From: Ruegeria sp. ANG-S4
Lineage (GTDB): Bacteria > Pseudomonadota > Alphaproteobacteria > Rhodobacterales > Rhodobacteraceae
Direction: 5' to 3'
Assembly: GCF_000814005.1 (NCBI RefSeq)
Contig: NZ_JWLK01000005.1
Span: 1-64,000 of the forward strand
Length of the DNA stretch: 64,000 nt
Shown here: positions 56,854-64,000 of the stretch, piece by piece
Layout of the letters: every line of letters begins with the position of its first letter
Position numbering within the stretch: position 1 is the first letter of the stretch
Notes under the pieces: model-generated
Database searches by the model: none
Told to the model about the DNA's origin: nothing
What the model saw: only the letters and a program-made list of their open reading frames with translations
Program-made: the position numbers and the translations under genes

Positions 56854-57571
56854 GATCCTTGGGGGCACGACCGAAGCCAACGCATTGGCCCGCGCCGTGT
56901 CCGACAGAGGTATCGAGGCGGTCTATTCCTACGCCGGGCGTGTTGATTCCCCGCGCCCTCAACCACTGCCGGTCCGTGTTGGCGGGTTTGGAGGGGCCGA
57001 AGGTCTGGCTGCATACATTCGCGAAAGCCATATCACGCATGTGGTCGACGCCACCCATCCCTTCGCGGCGCAGATGAGCCGGAATGCGATCGACGCCTGT
57101 CAGTCTTCCGAAGTCCCGCTGGCGGCGCTCACGCGTGAGGCATGGACTGCGCAACAAGGTGATGCGTGGCAGCATGTGCCCGATATCACCGCTGCAGTTT
57201 CGGCCTTGTCCGGCACCCCGCGCCGTGTGTTTTTGGCCGTTGGCCGCATGCACCTGAGCGACTTCGCGGCGCAACCTCAGCACCACTATTTGCTTCGGCT
57301 GGTCGATGACCCCGAAGAACTGCCTCTGCCAAATGCCGAGGTTGTGGTGGCGCGCGGCCCCTTCACCGAAGCCGATGACCGCGCCTTGATGCAACACCAT
57401 GGTACGCAGCTTGTCGTCTCGAAAAACGCCGGAGGGTCCGGTGCGCGCGCCAAGCTTGATGCGGCCCGGGCGCTGGGCCTGCCGGTACTCATGATCGATC
57501 GCCCGATCCTGCCGCCGAGGACAGAGCTTTTGAGCGTCGCGCAGGTTCTGGACTGGCTGGGTCATCCCTGA
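56840..57571 (+). CDS. cobK: Precorrin-6A reductase
   Basis: 243 residues, NADPH-dependent reductase of precorrin-6[25 protein letters not shown] is the dinucleotide-binding start; HVVDATHPFAAQMSRNA and VVVARGPFTEADDRALM, LVVSKNAGGSGARAKLDAA are family blocks. It is the only cob gene on the plus strand. It has a strong ribosome site (AAGGAG), starts inside cobL and ends inside cobJ (10-base overlap at 57562-57571). It would be antisense to a continuous cob mRNA. Confidence 0.94.
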   Translation: MPNLLILGGTTEANALARAVSDRGIEAVYSYAGRVDSPRPQPLPVRVGGFGGAEGLAAYIRESHITHVVDATHPFAAQMSRNAIDACQSSEVPLAALTREAWTAQQGDAWQHVPDITAAVSALSGTPRRVFLAVGRMHLSDFAAQPQHHYLLRLVDDPEELPLPNAEVVVARGPFTEADDRALMQHHGTQLVVSKNAGGSGARAKLDAARALGLPVLMIDRPILPPRTELLSVAQVLDWLGHP

Positions 57572-58326
57572 TCCTCGTCAGGAGTGAACCGCGGCGTATA
57601 CACAATGGGTACACCTGAGCGTTCAATCATGCGGGTGCGTGAGGAGCCAACGAGAACCACGGTCTGCATGTCCGCCATGTCGGCTGTGGCCTCATCCAGC
57701 GTCGAAATGCGGATCGCTTCATCAGCGCGTGATACGGCGCGGGCGAACAGGATCAGACGCTCGGGTTCGCACTCCTCGCGCAGGATTTCCAATGTTTTTA
57801 CAAAGCCTTCGGGGCGAGACTTTGAGCGTGGATTGTAGAACGCCATCGAAAAATCGGCCTGCGCCGCAAGGCGTAGACGCTTTTCGATCAATGACCAGGG
57901 CTTGAGATTGTCGCTCAGGTTTATGGCGCAAAAGTCATGCCCCAGCGGTGCACCGGCGCGTGCCGATGCGGCCAGCATCGCGGTAATGCCCGGCAAAACG
58001 TCGACGGGGATATTGCGCCATTCCACAGGGCCATTTTCCAAGGCTTCGAACACCGCCGCCGCCATGGCGAACACGCCCGGATCGCCGGAGGAGACCACTA
58101 CGACACGCTTGCCGTCCGCCGCCATTTGCAAGGCGTGCTGCGAGCGGTCAATCTCAACCCGGTTGTCGCTTGCATGCAAGGTCAGACCGGGGCGTTCGGC
58201 GATGCGGGCGACGTAGGGGATATAGCCAACGATATCAGTTGCCTCGTCCAAGGCACCCGAAACCTCGGGCGTTATCAACGCCTCGTCCCCAGGTCCCAAA
58301 CCGGCGATCTTGACCCAGCCGGTCAT
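57562..58326 (-). CDS. cobJ: Precorrin-3B C17-methyltransferase
   Basis: 254-residue SAM methylase that contracts the ring. VKIAGLGPGDEALITPEVSGALDEATDIVGYIPYV, VVSSGDPGVFAMAAAVFEAL, VLPGITAMLAASARAGAPLGHDFCAINLSD and FYNPRSKSRP are CobJ/CbiH signatures. Starts at ATG 58326, overlapping cobI by ATGA. Confidence 0.95.
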   Translation of the reverse strand: MTGWVKIAGLGPGDEALITPEVSGALDEATDIVGYIPYVARIAERPGLTLHASDNRVEIDRSQHALQMAADGKRVVVVSSGDPGVFAMAAAVFEALENGPVEWRNIPVDVLPGITAMLAASARAGAPLGHDFCAINLSDNLKPWSLIEKRLRLAAQADFSMAFYNPRSKSRPEGFVKTLEILREECEPERLILFARAVSRADEAIRISTLDEATADMADMQTVVLVGSSRTRMIERSGVPIVYTPRFTPDEDQG

Positions 58327-59051
58327 GGGCGTCGACCTTGCCCGTGAACGATGATGATCGAAAAGTACGGGGTAATGCCGTCGCAGTTTTCGGTCAGTTT
58401 GCACACGCGTTGGTTTGGCATCTGCGCATATTCGACAATCCAGGCCCGATCATACAGGCCCGAGCTTTGCAGCGCCCGTTTCACCTTGTTGAAGTTCCGC
58501 CCGATCTTCATCACGACCAGCGCATCGGTCTGCGCCATGCGCTTTGCCAAGTCTTCCTCTGGCAGCGTTCCTGCCAGAACGGTCAGCACATCATCGCCCC
58601 AGGTGATCGGATCGCCGGTTGCAGTCCATGCCCCGGACATGCCGGTAATGGCGGGCACGACATCAACATTAACAACGTCGCGTAGTCTGTTGTAAAGATG
58701 CATGAATGATCCGTAGAAAAAGGGGTCACCTTCGCACAGAACCACAACATCCTGACCCGTTTCCGCAAGGGTTTTCAGATGCTGTGCACAGTCCTCGTAA
58801 AAGGTGGACAGCATTTGATTGTAACGCGGATCATCCAGCGGAATCTCCGTCGTCACAGGATATTCCATTGGGAACTCGACAGCACCCTCCGGCATCATCC
58901 CGTTGACAATTTGCCGAGCCTGTCCACTGCGACCATGCTTGCGGAAATAGGCCACATGGCGGGCATTCCGCAGCAACCGATCCGCCCGAACACTCATGAG
59001 GTCCGGATCGCCAGGGCCGAGGCCCACGCCATATACGGTTCCACTGCTCAT
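58323..59051 (-). CDS. cobI: Precorrin-2 C20-methyltransferase
   Basis: 242 residues. GTVYGVGLGPGDPDLMSVRADRLLRNARHVAYFRK, VVLCEGDPFFYGSFMHLYNRL, VVPAITGMSGAWTATGDPITWGDDVL are CobI/CbiL signatures. First methylation committed to the cobalamin ring after precorrin-2. ATG 59051 overlaps cobH by 4 bases. Confidence 0.95.
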   Translation of the reverse strand: MSSGTVYGVGLGPGDPDLMSVRADRLLRNARHVAYFRKHGRSGQARQIVNGMMPEGAVEFPMEYPVTTEIPLDDPRYNQMLSTFYEDCAQHLKTLAETGQDVVVLCEGDPFFYGSFMHLYNRLRDVVNVDVVPAITGMSGAWTATGDPITWGDDVLTVLAGTLPEEDLAKRMAQTDALVVMKIGRNFNKVKRALQSSGLYDRAWIVEYAQMPNQRVCKLTENCDGITPYFSIIIVHGQGRRP

Positions 59052-59677
59052 TCGGCGCGGCTCGCAATGGCGTTGATGGCGGCCACCGTGATCGCACTGC
59101 CGCCCAGGCGGCCCTTGACGATACAGGACGGAACGGGCTGTGCCTCCCACAGGGCATCTTTGGATTCAACCGCGCCTACAAAGCCAACGGGGCAGCCGAT
59201 GATCGCTGCTGGGCGCGGGCATTCCGGGTCTTCCAGCATATTCAGCAGGTGAAACAGCGCGGTGGGCGCATTGCCAATGGCAACGAGCGCCCCTTCAAGA
59301 TGCGGACGCCAAAGCTCCAGCGCCGCTGCAGAGCGGGTGTTGCCCATCTCAGCGGCCAGAGGGCGCACGCGCTCGTCATGCAGCGTGCAGATCACGTCAT
59401 TATCGGCGGGCAGGCGAAACCGGGTCACGCCTTCGCTGACCATGCGCGCATCGCACAGGATTGGTGCTCCGTTCTCCAAGGCGGTACGCGCGGACGCGAC
59501 AAAACCGGTCGAAAAATGCACGAACTCTTCCAGCCCAACCATCCCGGCGGCATGGATCATGCGGACGGCGACCTGCTCCTCATCCGCGTCGAACCGGGCC
59601 AGATCAGCCTCGGACCGGATGGTGGCAAAGCTTTGTTTATAGATCGCCGCGCCATCGGTTTCGTATTCATAGGGCAT
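59048..59677 (-). CDS. cobH: Precorrin-8X methylmutase
   Basis: 209 residues. Moves the C11 methyl to C12, giving hydrogenobyrinic acid. The catalytic His lies in VRMIHAAGMVGLEEFVHFS; further GAPILCDARMVSEGVTR, GNAPTALFHLLNML and IIGCPVGFVGAVESK are typical. Overlaps cobI; start shares one base with the cobG stop. Confidence 0.95.
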   Translation of the reverse strand: MPYEYETDGAAIYKQSFATIRSEADLARFDADEEQVAVRMIHAAGMVGLEEFVHFSTGFVASARTALENGAPILCDARMVSEGVTRFRLPADNDVICTLHDERVRPLAAEMGNTRSAAALELWRPHLEGALVAIGNAPTALFHLLNMLEDPECPRPAAIIGCPVGFVGAVESKDALWEAQPVPSCIVKGRLGGSAITVAAINAIASRAE

Positions 59678-60804
59678 CAGGTCAGGTCCATCGTCATCAG
59701 TGTTTCGGCGGTCAGCCCGCGTTGGCTGGGTTCATCCCCTGCGCGTCCGCGTTTGACAAGATCAAACTGTCCATCGCGACCAACCAAAGTGATGTCGGCG
59801 GGACTCATGCGGGCGCAGCCTTTGGAACAGCCTGAGATGTGCAGGCTGCCGGGTACACGCGCCGCCAAAGCGCGGGCGATCTCGCGGGTCTCCACCTGTG
59901 CTTGCGGGCAGAGCGGCGCTCCGGGGCAGGCGTCGGTACTCATAAGCGGATCAGTGGCATTTGTGACGAAGTCTGGGGCGGGTATCGCCGCCCCGCCTTC
60001 CAACAGGAACAGCCGCCAGGGTGTGACCCGCAGCGCCGCGGCACCGCTGCTTTTCATCAGATCATTGAGTTTTCGCGCAGGCAACTGCCCAAACGTCGCT
60101 CCGTAAACTGGGCCAAGATCGGAGGTGCCGGGTTGAAGTGGATGTCCAACGGGACCGGGCGTGCTGCCTTGCCATTCATCCGGCAAGGGATGCACTGCAA
60201 CGACACGGGTCATGCGCCGGGTCTCGCTTGTAGACCTCTCGGCAAACCAAGCGGCCAACCTAATCAGGTGATCGATGGCGTCCGACTCGGCTACAAAACG
60301 ACCCGTCTCGGCCCCATCAGCCCGCAGGATCAGGCCATCGATGCCGATTTCCAGCCGGATATCTGCCGAGTCCCCGGCCAGCAGGCGCTGCGGCCCGGTG
60401 TCGATTGCAAATCCGAATTTCGCGGGCAGGTCCGGTAACTCGCCCAACCGGTCGATTAATTCCTGCGCGAGCCGCGCTGTCAGATCGCCCTTGCGATAAA
60501 GCGGTGAGACCAGAATGTTGCGACGAACCTCGATGCCGGGTTCAGCATCCAGCAGGTTCGATTTCGCGAGCTCGGTCAAGAGGGGTTCATGATCCGCCTC
60601 ATCTACGCCGCGCAGTTGCAGATTCGCGCGGTTGGTCAGGTCAATCGTTCCATTGCCAAACCGCTCGGCCAAACCGCACAGCCCCAAGGTCTGTTCTGCA
60701 TCCAGCCGTGCCAGCCGGGGACGTACCCGAACCACCAGCCCGTCGCCGGACATCATCGGGCGGTGCGCACCGGGGCACCAACCCTGGACGACCGGGGCAC
60801 TCAT
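59677..60804 (-). CDS. cobG: Precorrin-3B synthase (O2-dependent)
   Basis: 375 residues, sulfite/nitrite-reductase family with a 4Fe-4S centre that uses O2 to hydroxylate precorrin-3A. Half-domain HRPMMSGDGLVVRVRPR, repeat FGNGTIDLTNRANLQLRG; cluster cysteines in TDACPGAPLCPQAQ and ISGCSKGCA. This gene marks the aerobic pathway. No siroheme is expected in the family. Start chosen at ATG 60804 (MSAPVVQGWCPGAHRP), overlapping cobN by 4 bases. Confidence 0.93.
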   Translation of the reverse strand: MSAPVVQGWCPGAHRPMMSGDGLVVRVRPRLARLDAEQTLGLCGLAERFGNGTIDLTNRANLQLRGVDEADHEPLLTELAKSNLLDAEPGIEVRRNILVSPLYRKGDLTARLAQELIDRLGELPDLPAKFGFAIDTGPQRLLAGDSADIRLEIGIDGLILRADGAETGRFVAESDAIDHLIRLAAWFAERSTSETRRMTRVVAVHPLPDEWQGSTPGPVGHPLQPGTSDLGPVYGATFGQLPARKLNDLMKSSGAAALRVTPWRLFLLEGGAAIPAPDFVTNATDPLMSTDACPGAPLCPQAQVETREIARALAARVPGSLHISGCSKGCARMSPADITLVGRDGQFDLVKRGRAGDEPSQRGLTAETLMTMDLT

Positions 60805-63800
60805 CCCAGCCCCTCCAGATCGGCGCGGATCGAATTCCGGCGGGTGTCCCAAAGCCCGGCCTCCAACAACGCACGGAACCGGTCCTGCATCGCCTGATAG
60901 GCGCGTGGGTTGGCTTCTTGCAGGAAGGCATCAACCTCTGCGTCGCCCAGTGTTGCATCGTGGTAGAGGTCGAACAGATGCGGCGCGACCGTGCCCGACA
61001 GATGCGCGAAGGAGGCCATGTGGTCCAGTGTTGCCGCAATCTCGGCAGCGCCGCGGAAGCCGTGCCGCTGCATTCCAGCGATCCATGCAGGGTTCGCAGC
61101 GCGGGCATGGACCACGCGGCTGATCTCTTCCGGCAGGGTTCGGGCTCGCGGTTTTTCCGGGTTTGTGTTGTCCAGATGGTATAGCTGCGCTGAACCACCT
61201 GTGATCTTCTTTGCAGCCGCAAACCCGGCCTCGTGGGTGGCATAGTCATTCGCCAGCAGCAGGTCGGTCTCGGACAGGTCTTGCAGGTGAACAAAACTGT
61301 CGGCGCTGGCGACGCGCTGGGTGATCCCGTCCTTGTCCTGAGTGATATGTTCACCCTCCAGCGCAAAAGAACTGGCTTCCAGCCACGCTTGGCCTGCCTG
61401 CGCGCGCGCCTCGTCCGTATAAGTCTCGGACAGGTGGGTCATATTCAGCCCATAGCTGCCGGGTGCCGGGCCATAGACACGTGGGGTATGTTCCTGACCA
61501 ACGTAAGGATTCCAGTCTGGCGCTTCATCGCGCGCGGCCAAGGCGCGGATGGCTTGCCCGAACAGGGCTGAGAGGGTCGGGAAAACATCCCGGAAAAGAC
61601 CCGAGACCCTCAGAGTGACGTCCAGGCGCGGGCGGCTGAGGTCGGTGATCGGCAGCACTTCGATCCCCGAGACCCGCTCGGACCCTTTGTCCCAGACCGG
61701 TTTGACGCCGAGCAGGTGCAATGCCATGGCGAATTCTTCGCCGGCGGTGCGCATCGTGGCGGACCCCCACAGATCGACGATCAGACCTTTGGGATAGTCG
61801 CCTTCCTCCTGCAAATGCCGCCGCACCAACTCCTCGGCCAGTTTCACCCCTTGCGCATACGCTGCGCGGGTCGGCACCGAGCGCGGATCGGTGGTGTAGA
61901 GGTTGCGCCCCGTGGGCAGCACATCTGACCGCCCACGATAGGGGGAGCCGGATGGGCCAGCCTCAATCCTCTTGCCAGCAAGCGCGTCAATCAGGGCGTT
62001 GCGTTCTGCATCGGCTGAGGGCGCAGGGTCGAAATTGCCCGTCACCTCGGGCACGCGGCCGAAGATATGCAGGCCGTCGCCAAATTGGCTTTCCTTGATG
62101 TCGCAGACAAATCGGTCGATCCGGGTGATCGCCTCAGCCGTGCAGGTGGCCTGATCGAGGCCGAGGTCGCTTTCCAACCCAATCGCTTGCGCTTCGTCCC
62201 GGATGTCTTCCTGCAGCCGATCGCGGCGCTTGGGGTCCAGACCGTCGGCGTTCGAGAACTCATCCAACATCGCCTCAAGCCGCACCATCCGGTCGGGTGT
62301 GCCGCTTTCCTTCAGGGCAGGCGGGATGTGGCCCAGCGTGACCGCTCCGATCCGGCGCTTGGCTTGAGCGGCCTCGCCGGGGTCGTTGACGATGAAGGGG
62401 TAAATCACCGGCAGATCGCGGATCAGCGCTTCGGGCCAGCAGTCCTGCGACAGTGCAACCGATTTACCCGGCAGCCATTCCAGAGTGCCATGGGCCCCGA
62501 TATGGATCAGCGCGTCAGCACCCAGACCCTTGCGCAGCCACAGATAGAAGGCGACGTAGCCGTGGCGCGGGGTGCGCGACAGGTCGTGATAGTCGTCATC
62601 GCGCAACTCGGGCGTTCCGCGCTCGGGTTGCAGCGCAATCAGAGCCTTGCCACGGCGCACAGCGGTGAAATGGAACGCGCCATTTGCGAAAGCCGGGTCG
62701 CTCTCGGGTCGACCCCAGACAGTTTCGAGGTCTGCGCGGAGTTGTTCAGGCAGTTCAGCCAACGCGGCAAGGTAGTCCTGCAGTGGCCATGCAATCCGGG
62801 CATCCAGCATTGCCTCGGCAATCGGTGCTGCCGGGGCGGTATCATAACCCGCACTTTGCAAATCAGACAGCATCGCCTCGGCCGAGGCCAGCGCGTCCAG
62901 ACCAACCGCATGCGCCATCTGCCAGTCTTTGCCGGGGTAGGTGGACAGCACCAGCGCGGGCAACTGATCCGCCTTGGGTGTGTCGTTCAGCCTCAGCCAG
63001 CCGGTGACCCGATCAATGACGGCCTCGATCCGTTCGGGTTCAGCCCGGTGGGCAAAGCGAGAATATTCCAGATGCGGATCACGTTTGCCCGGTTCCTTGA
63101 ACGAGACGATGCCTGCTGAAACCCGTCCGTCCACTTCGGGCAGGACGACGTGCATGGCGAGGTCGGCTGGGGACAGACCCCGTTCGGCCTCTGCCCAGGC
63201 CTTGCGCCGCGATGTTGCAAGAGCGACTTGAAACACCGGCACGTTTGCTGCGTCCAGGGGCGACGTACCAGATGCGCCTTTGCCCGAGAACGAGGTTGCA
63301 TTGATGATGGCCGCCGGGGCCAAGGCCACGACGGTTTCCTGCAACCAGTCTGCTGCAGCCGGGGCCTTGAGCGATGGGGCAAACAGGCCCATCGCCTCAA
63401 ATCCGCGCGCGCGCAGCCTTCGGATCAATGCAGCGACCGGGGCTGTGTCAGCCGAGGTCAGATAGGCGCGGTAAAAGGTGACAAGGATGCGTTTTGCATC
63501 GCCGGTGAAGGCTGTATCTGCAGGGATCACGCCCCGATCCGGGCACCAGACGCCGCATTCGGGGATCGTCTTGGCTCCCATTACGGGGCCCGCGTAGAGA
63601 CCTGCCGCCAAGGCCATCTGGGCCAGCGCCGCCTGTGCTGCGACCTCGCCGCCCGTGTCGCACAAATGCGCCAGACGTCGCAGGGTTGAGACGGGCAGGG
63701 TGGAGTAGTCATCCAGCCGTGTATCCTCGCGCCCATCTGCAGGCAGCACGGCCAAAGCGATCCCCTTGGCCTGTGCCAGCGCCAGCACCCGCTGCAACCC

Positions 63801-64000
63801 GTAAGACCAATACGGGACACCACCAATCAGGCGGATCAAAATGCCCTTGGCACCCTCCAAGGTTTGCTCGACATAAGTGTCGACCGACAGGGGATGTTTC
63901 AGCGCCGTCAGGTTCGCCAATCGCAAGGTTGGCATCCGTCCTTCGGGTCCGCCGCCGCGATGCCAGCCCGCCGCAAAAGCGCCGAGGTCGCTGTCCGAAA
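60801..64000 (-). CDS. cobN: Cobaltochelatase subunit CobN, 5' end beyond the window
   Basis: At least 1065 residues of the large cobaltochelatase subunit, which binds hydrogenobyrinic acid a,c-diamide and inserts cobalt with CobS and CobT. Seen: MPTLRLANLTALKHPLSVDTYVE, GGVPYWSYGLQRVLALAQ, GAHGTLEWLPGKSVALS, DLWGSATMRTAGEEFAMALHLLGV and TYTDEARAQAGQAWLEA. An ATG exists at 63935, but the same frame remains open to base 64000 and reads SDSDLGAFAAGWHRGGGPEG, typical of CobN before that block, so I read the gene as cut by the window and not as starting there. Last C-terminal bases overlap cobG by ATGA. The subunit length in this group is normally above 1050, consistent. Confidence 0.93.
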   Translation of the reverse strand, partial: SDSDLGAFAAGWHRGGGPEGRMPTLRLANLTALKHPLSVDTYVEQTLEGAKGILIRLIGGVPYWSYGLQRVLALAQAKGIALAVLPADGREDTRLDDYSTLPVSTLRRLAHLCDTGGEVAAQAALAQMALAAGLYAGPVMGAKTIPECGVWCPDRGVIPADTAFTGDAKRILVTFYRAYLTSADTAPVAALIRRLRARGFEAMGLFAPSLKAPAAADWLQETVVALAPAAIINATSFSGKGASGTSPLDAANVPVFQVALATSRRKAWAEAERGLSPADLAMHVVLPEVDGRVSAGIVSFKEPGKRDPHLEYSRFAHRAEPERIEAVIDRVTGWLRLNDTPKADQLPALVLSTYPGKDWQMAHAVGLDALASAEAMLSDLQSAGYDTAPAAPIAEAMLDARIAWPLQDYLAALAELPEQLRADLETVWGRPESDPAFANGAFHFTAVRRGKALIALQPERGTPELRDDDYHDLSRTPRHGYVAFYLWLRKGLGADALIHIGAHGTLEWLPGKSVALSQDCWPEALIRDLPVIYPFIVNDPGEAAQAKRRIGAVTLGHIPPALKESGTPDRMVRLEAMLDEFSNADGLDPKRRDRLQEDIRDEAQAIGLESDLGLDQATCTAEAITRIDRFVCDIKESQFGDGLHIFGRVPEVTGNFDPAPSADAERNALIDALAGKRIEAGPSGSPYRGRSDVLPTGRNLYTTDPRSVPTRAAYAQGVKLAEELVRRHLQEEGDYPKGLIVDLWGSATMRTAGEEFAMALHLLGVKPVWDKGSERVSGIEVLPITDLSRPRLDVTLRVSGLFRDVFPTLSALFGQAIRALAARDEAPDWNPYVGQEHTPRVYGPAPGSYGLNMTHLSETYTDEARAQAGQAWLEASSFALEGEHITQDKDGITQRVASADSFVHLQDLSETDLLLANDYATHEAGFAAAKKITGGSAQLYHLDNTNPEKPRARTLPEEISRVVHARAANPAWIAGMQRHGFRGAAEIAATLDHMASFAHLSGTVAPHLFDLYHDATLGDAEVDAFLQEANPRAYQAMQDRFRALLEAGLWDTRRNSIRADLEGLG

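Noticed and set aside
51630..64000. Cobalamin riboswitch for the cob genes
   Set aside because: No B12-box-like sequence is visible in the few short gaps; if present it would be upstream of cobN, outside the window.
63935..64000. cobN starting at the ATG at 63935
   Set aside because: The frame stays open to the window edge and encodes CobN-like residues before that ATG, so the true start is outside.

Overview
This is a G+C-rich chromosomal segment from an alphaproteobacterium, most likely a marine Rhodobacterales (Roseobacter-group) species. The evidence is protein-level resemblance and several gene arrangements typical of that group: aerobic cob cluster, fused mrpAB, fused NDH-SelD, opgC-opgG/D-opgH, malic enzyme with a phosphotransacetylase tail, and an NAD kinase beside glyA. 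It is gene-dense. I see no rRNA, tRNA, insertion sequence, prophage or CRISPR array, and no stretch of foreign composition.

Layout. 1-7.7 kb: start of glyA, nadK, a possible structured RNA with a terminator, an amidase, propionyl-CoA synthetase (prpE) behind a large TTTGCAAA-type repeat region, and malic enzyme maeB. 7.9-16.4 kb: a membrane protein overlapping a VOC/double-cupin protein, the coupled nucleoside operon cdd-deoA-deoB-add-upp, a degenerate M48-like membrane protein, and a Hint-domain protein. 16.5-25.4 kb: a fatty-acid beta-oxidation island (fadJ, cupin, fadA, GST, small RHH-like protein, acyl-CoA dehydrogenase, two MerR regulators, two hotdog thioesterases). 25.4-34.7 kb: MATE exporter, pyrD operon, periplasmic 5'-nucleotidase, SRAP protein, and the selenium pair mnmH / NDH-SelD. 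34.7-40.6 kb: Mrp-type Na+/H+ antiporter (AB, C, D, E, F, G). 40.8-48.1 kb: rhodanese plus esterase, then the osmoregulated periplasmic glucan genes opgC-opgG/D-opgH with a TTC38-like TPR gene upstream. 48.3-51.1 kb: class III CoA-transferase and a ThDP enzyme. 51.2-64.0 kb: a DUF302 protein and eleven genes of aerobic cobalamin biosynthesis (cobF, A, B, M, E, L, K, J, I, H, G) plus most of cobN.

How the genes work together. UshA-like nucleotidase (29 kb) and the cdd-deoA-deoB-add-upp operon form a nucleotide/nucleoside scavenging route. The fad island, thioesterases and MerR regulators form an acyl-CoA catabolic module; prpE and maeB sit nearby and handle propionate entry and C4-to-C3 flux. 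The cob genes cover nearly every step from uroporphyrinogen III to hydrogenobyrinic acid a,c-diamide by the O2-dependent route and begin cobalt insertion.

The most notable observations are: (i) cobK lies on the opposite strand inside the cob gene string, sharing its start with cobL (CATG) and overlapping the end of cobJ; (ii) a multi-helix RNA candidate with a perfect terminator after nadK; (iii) a perfect 15-bp inverted repeat plus extra TTTGCAAA-like half sites upstream of prpE; (iv) a hairpin that covers the ribosome-binding site of the amidase; (v) paired MerR genes with ACGT-type dyads between them; and (vi) a selenophosphate synthetase fusion apparently read from the end of the Mrp operon.
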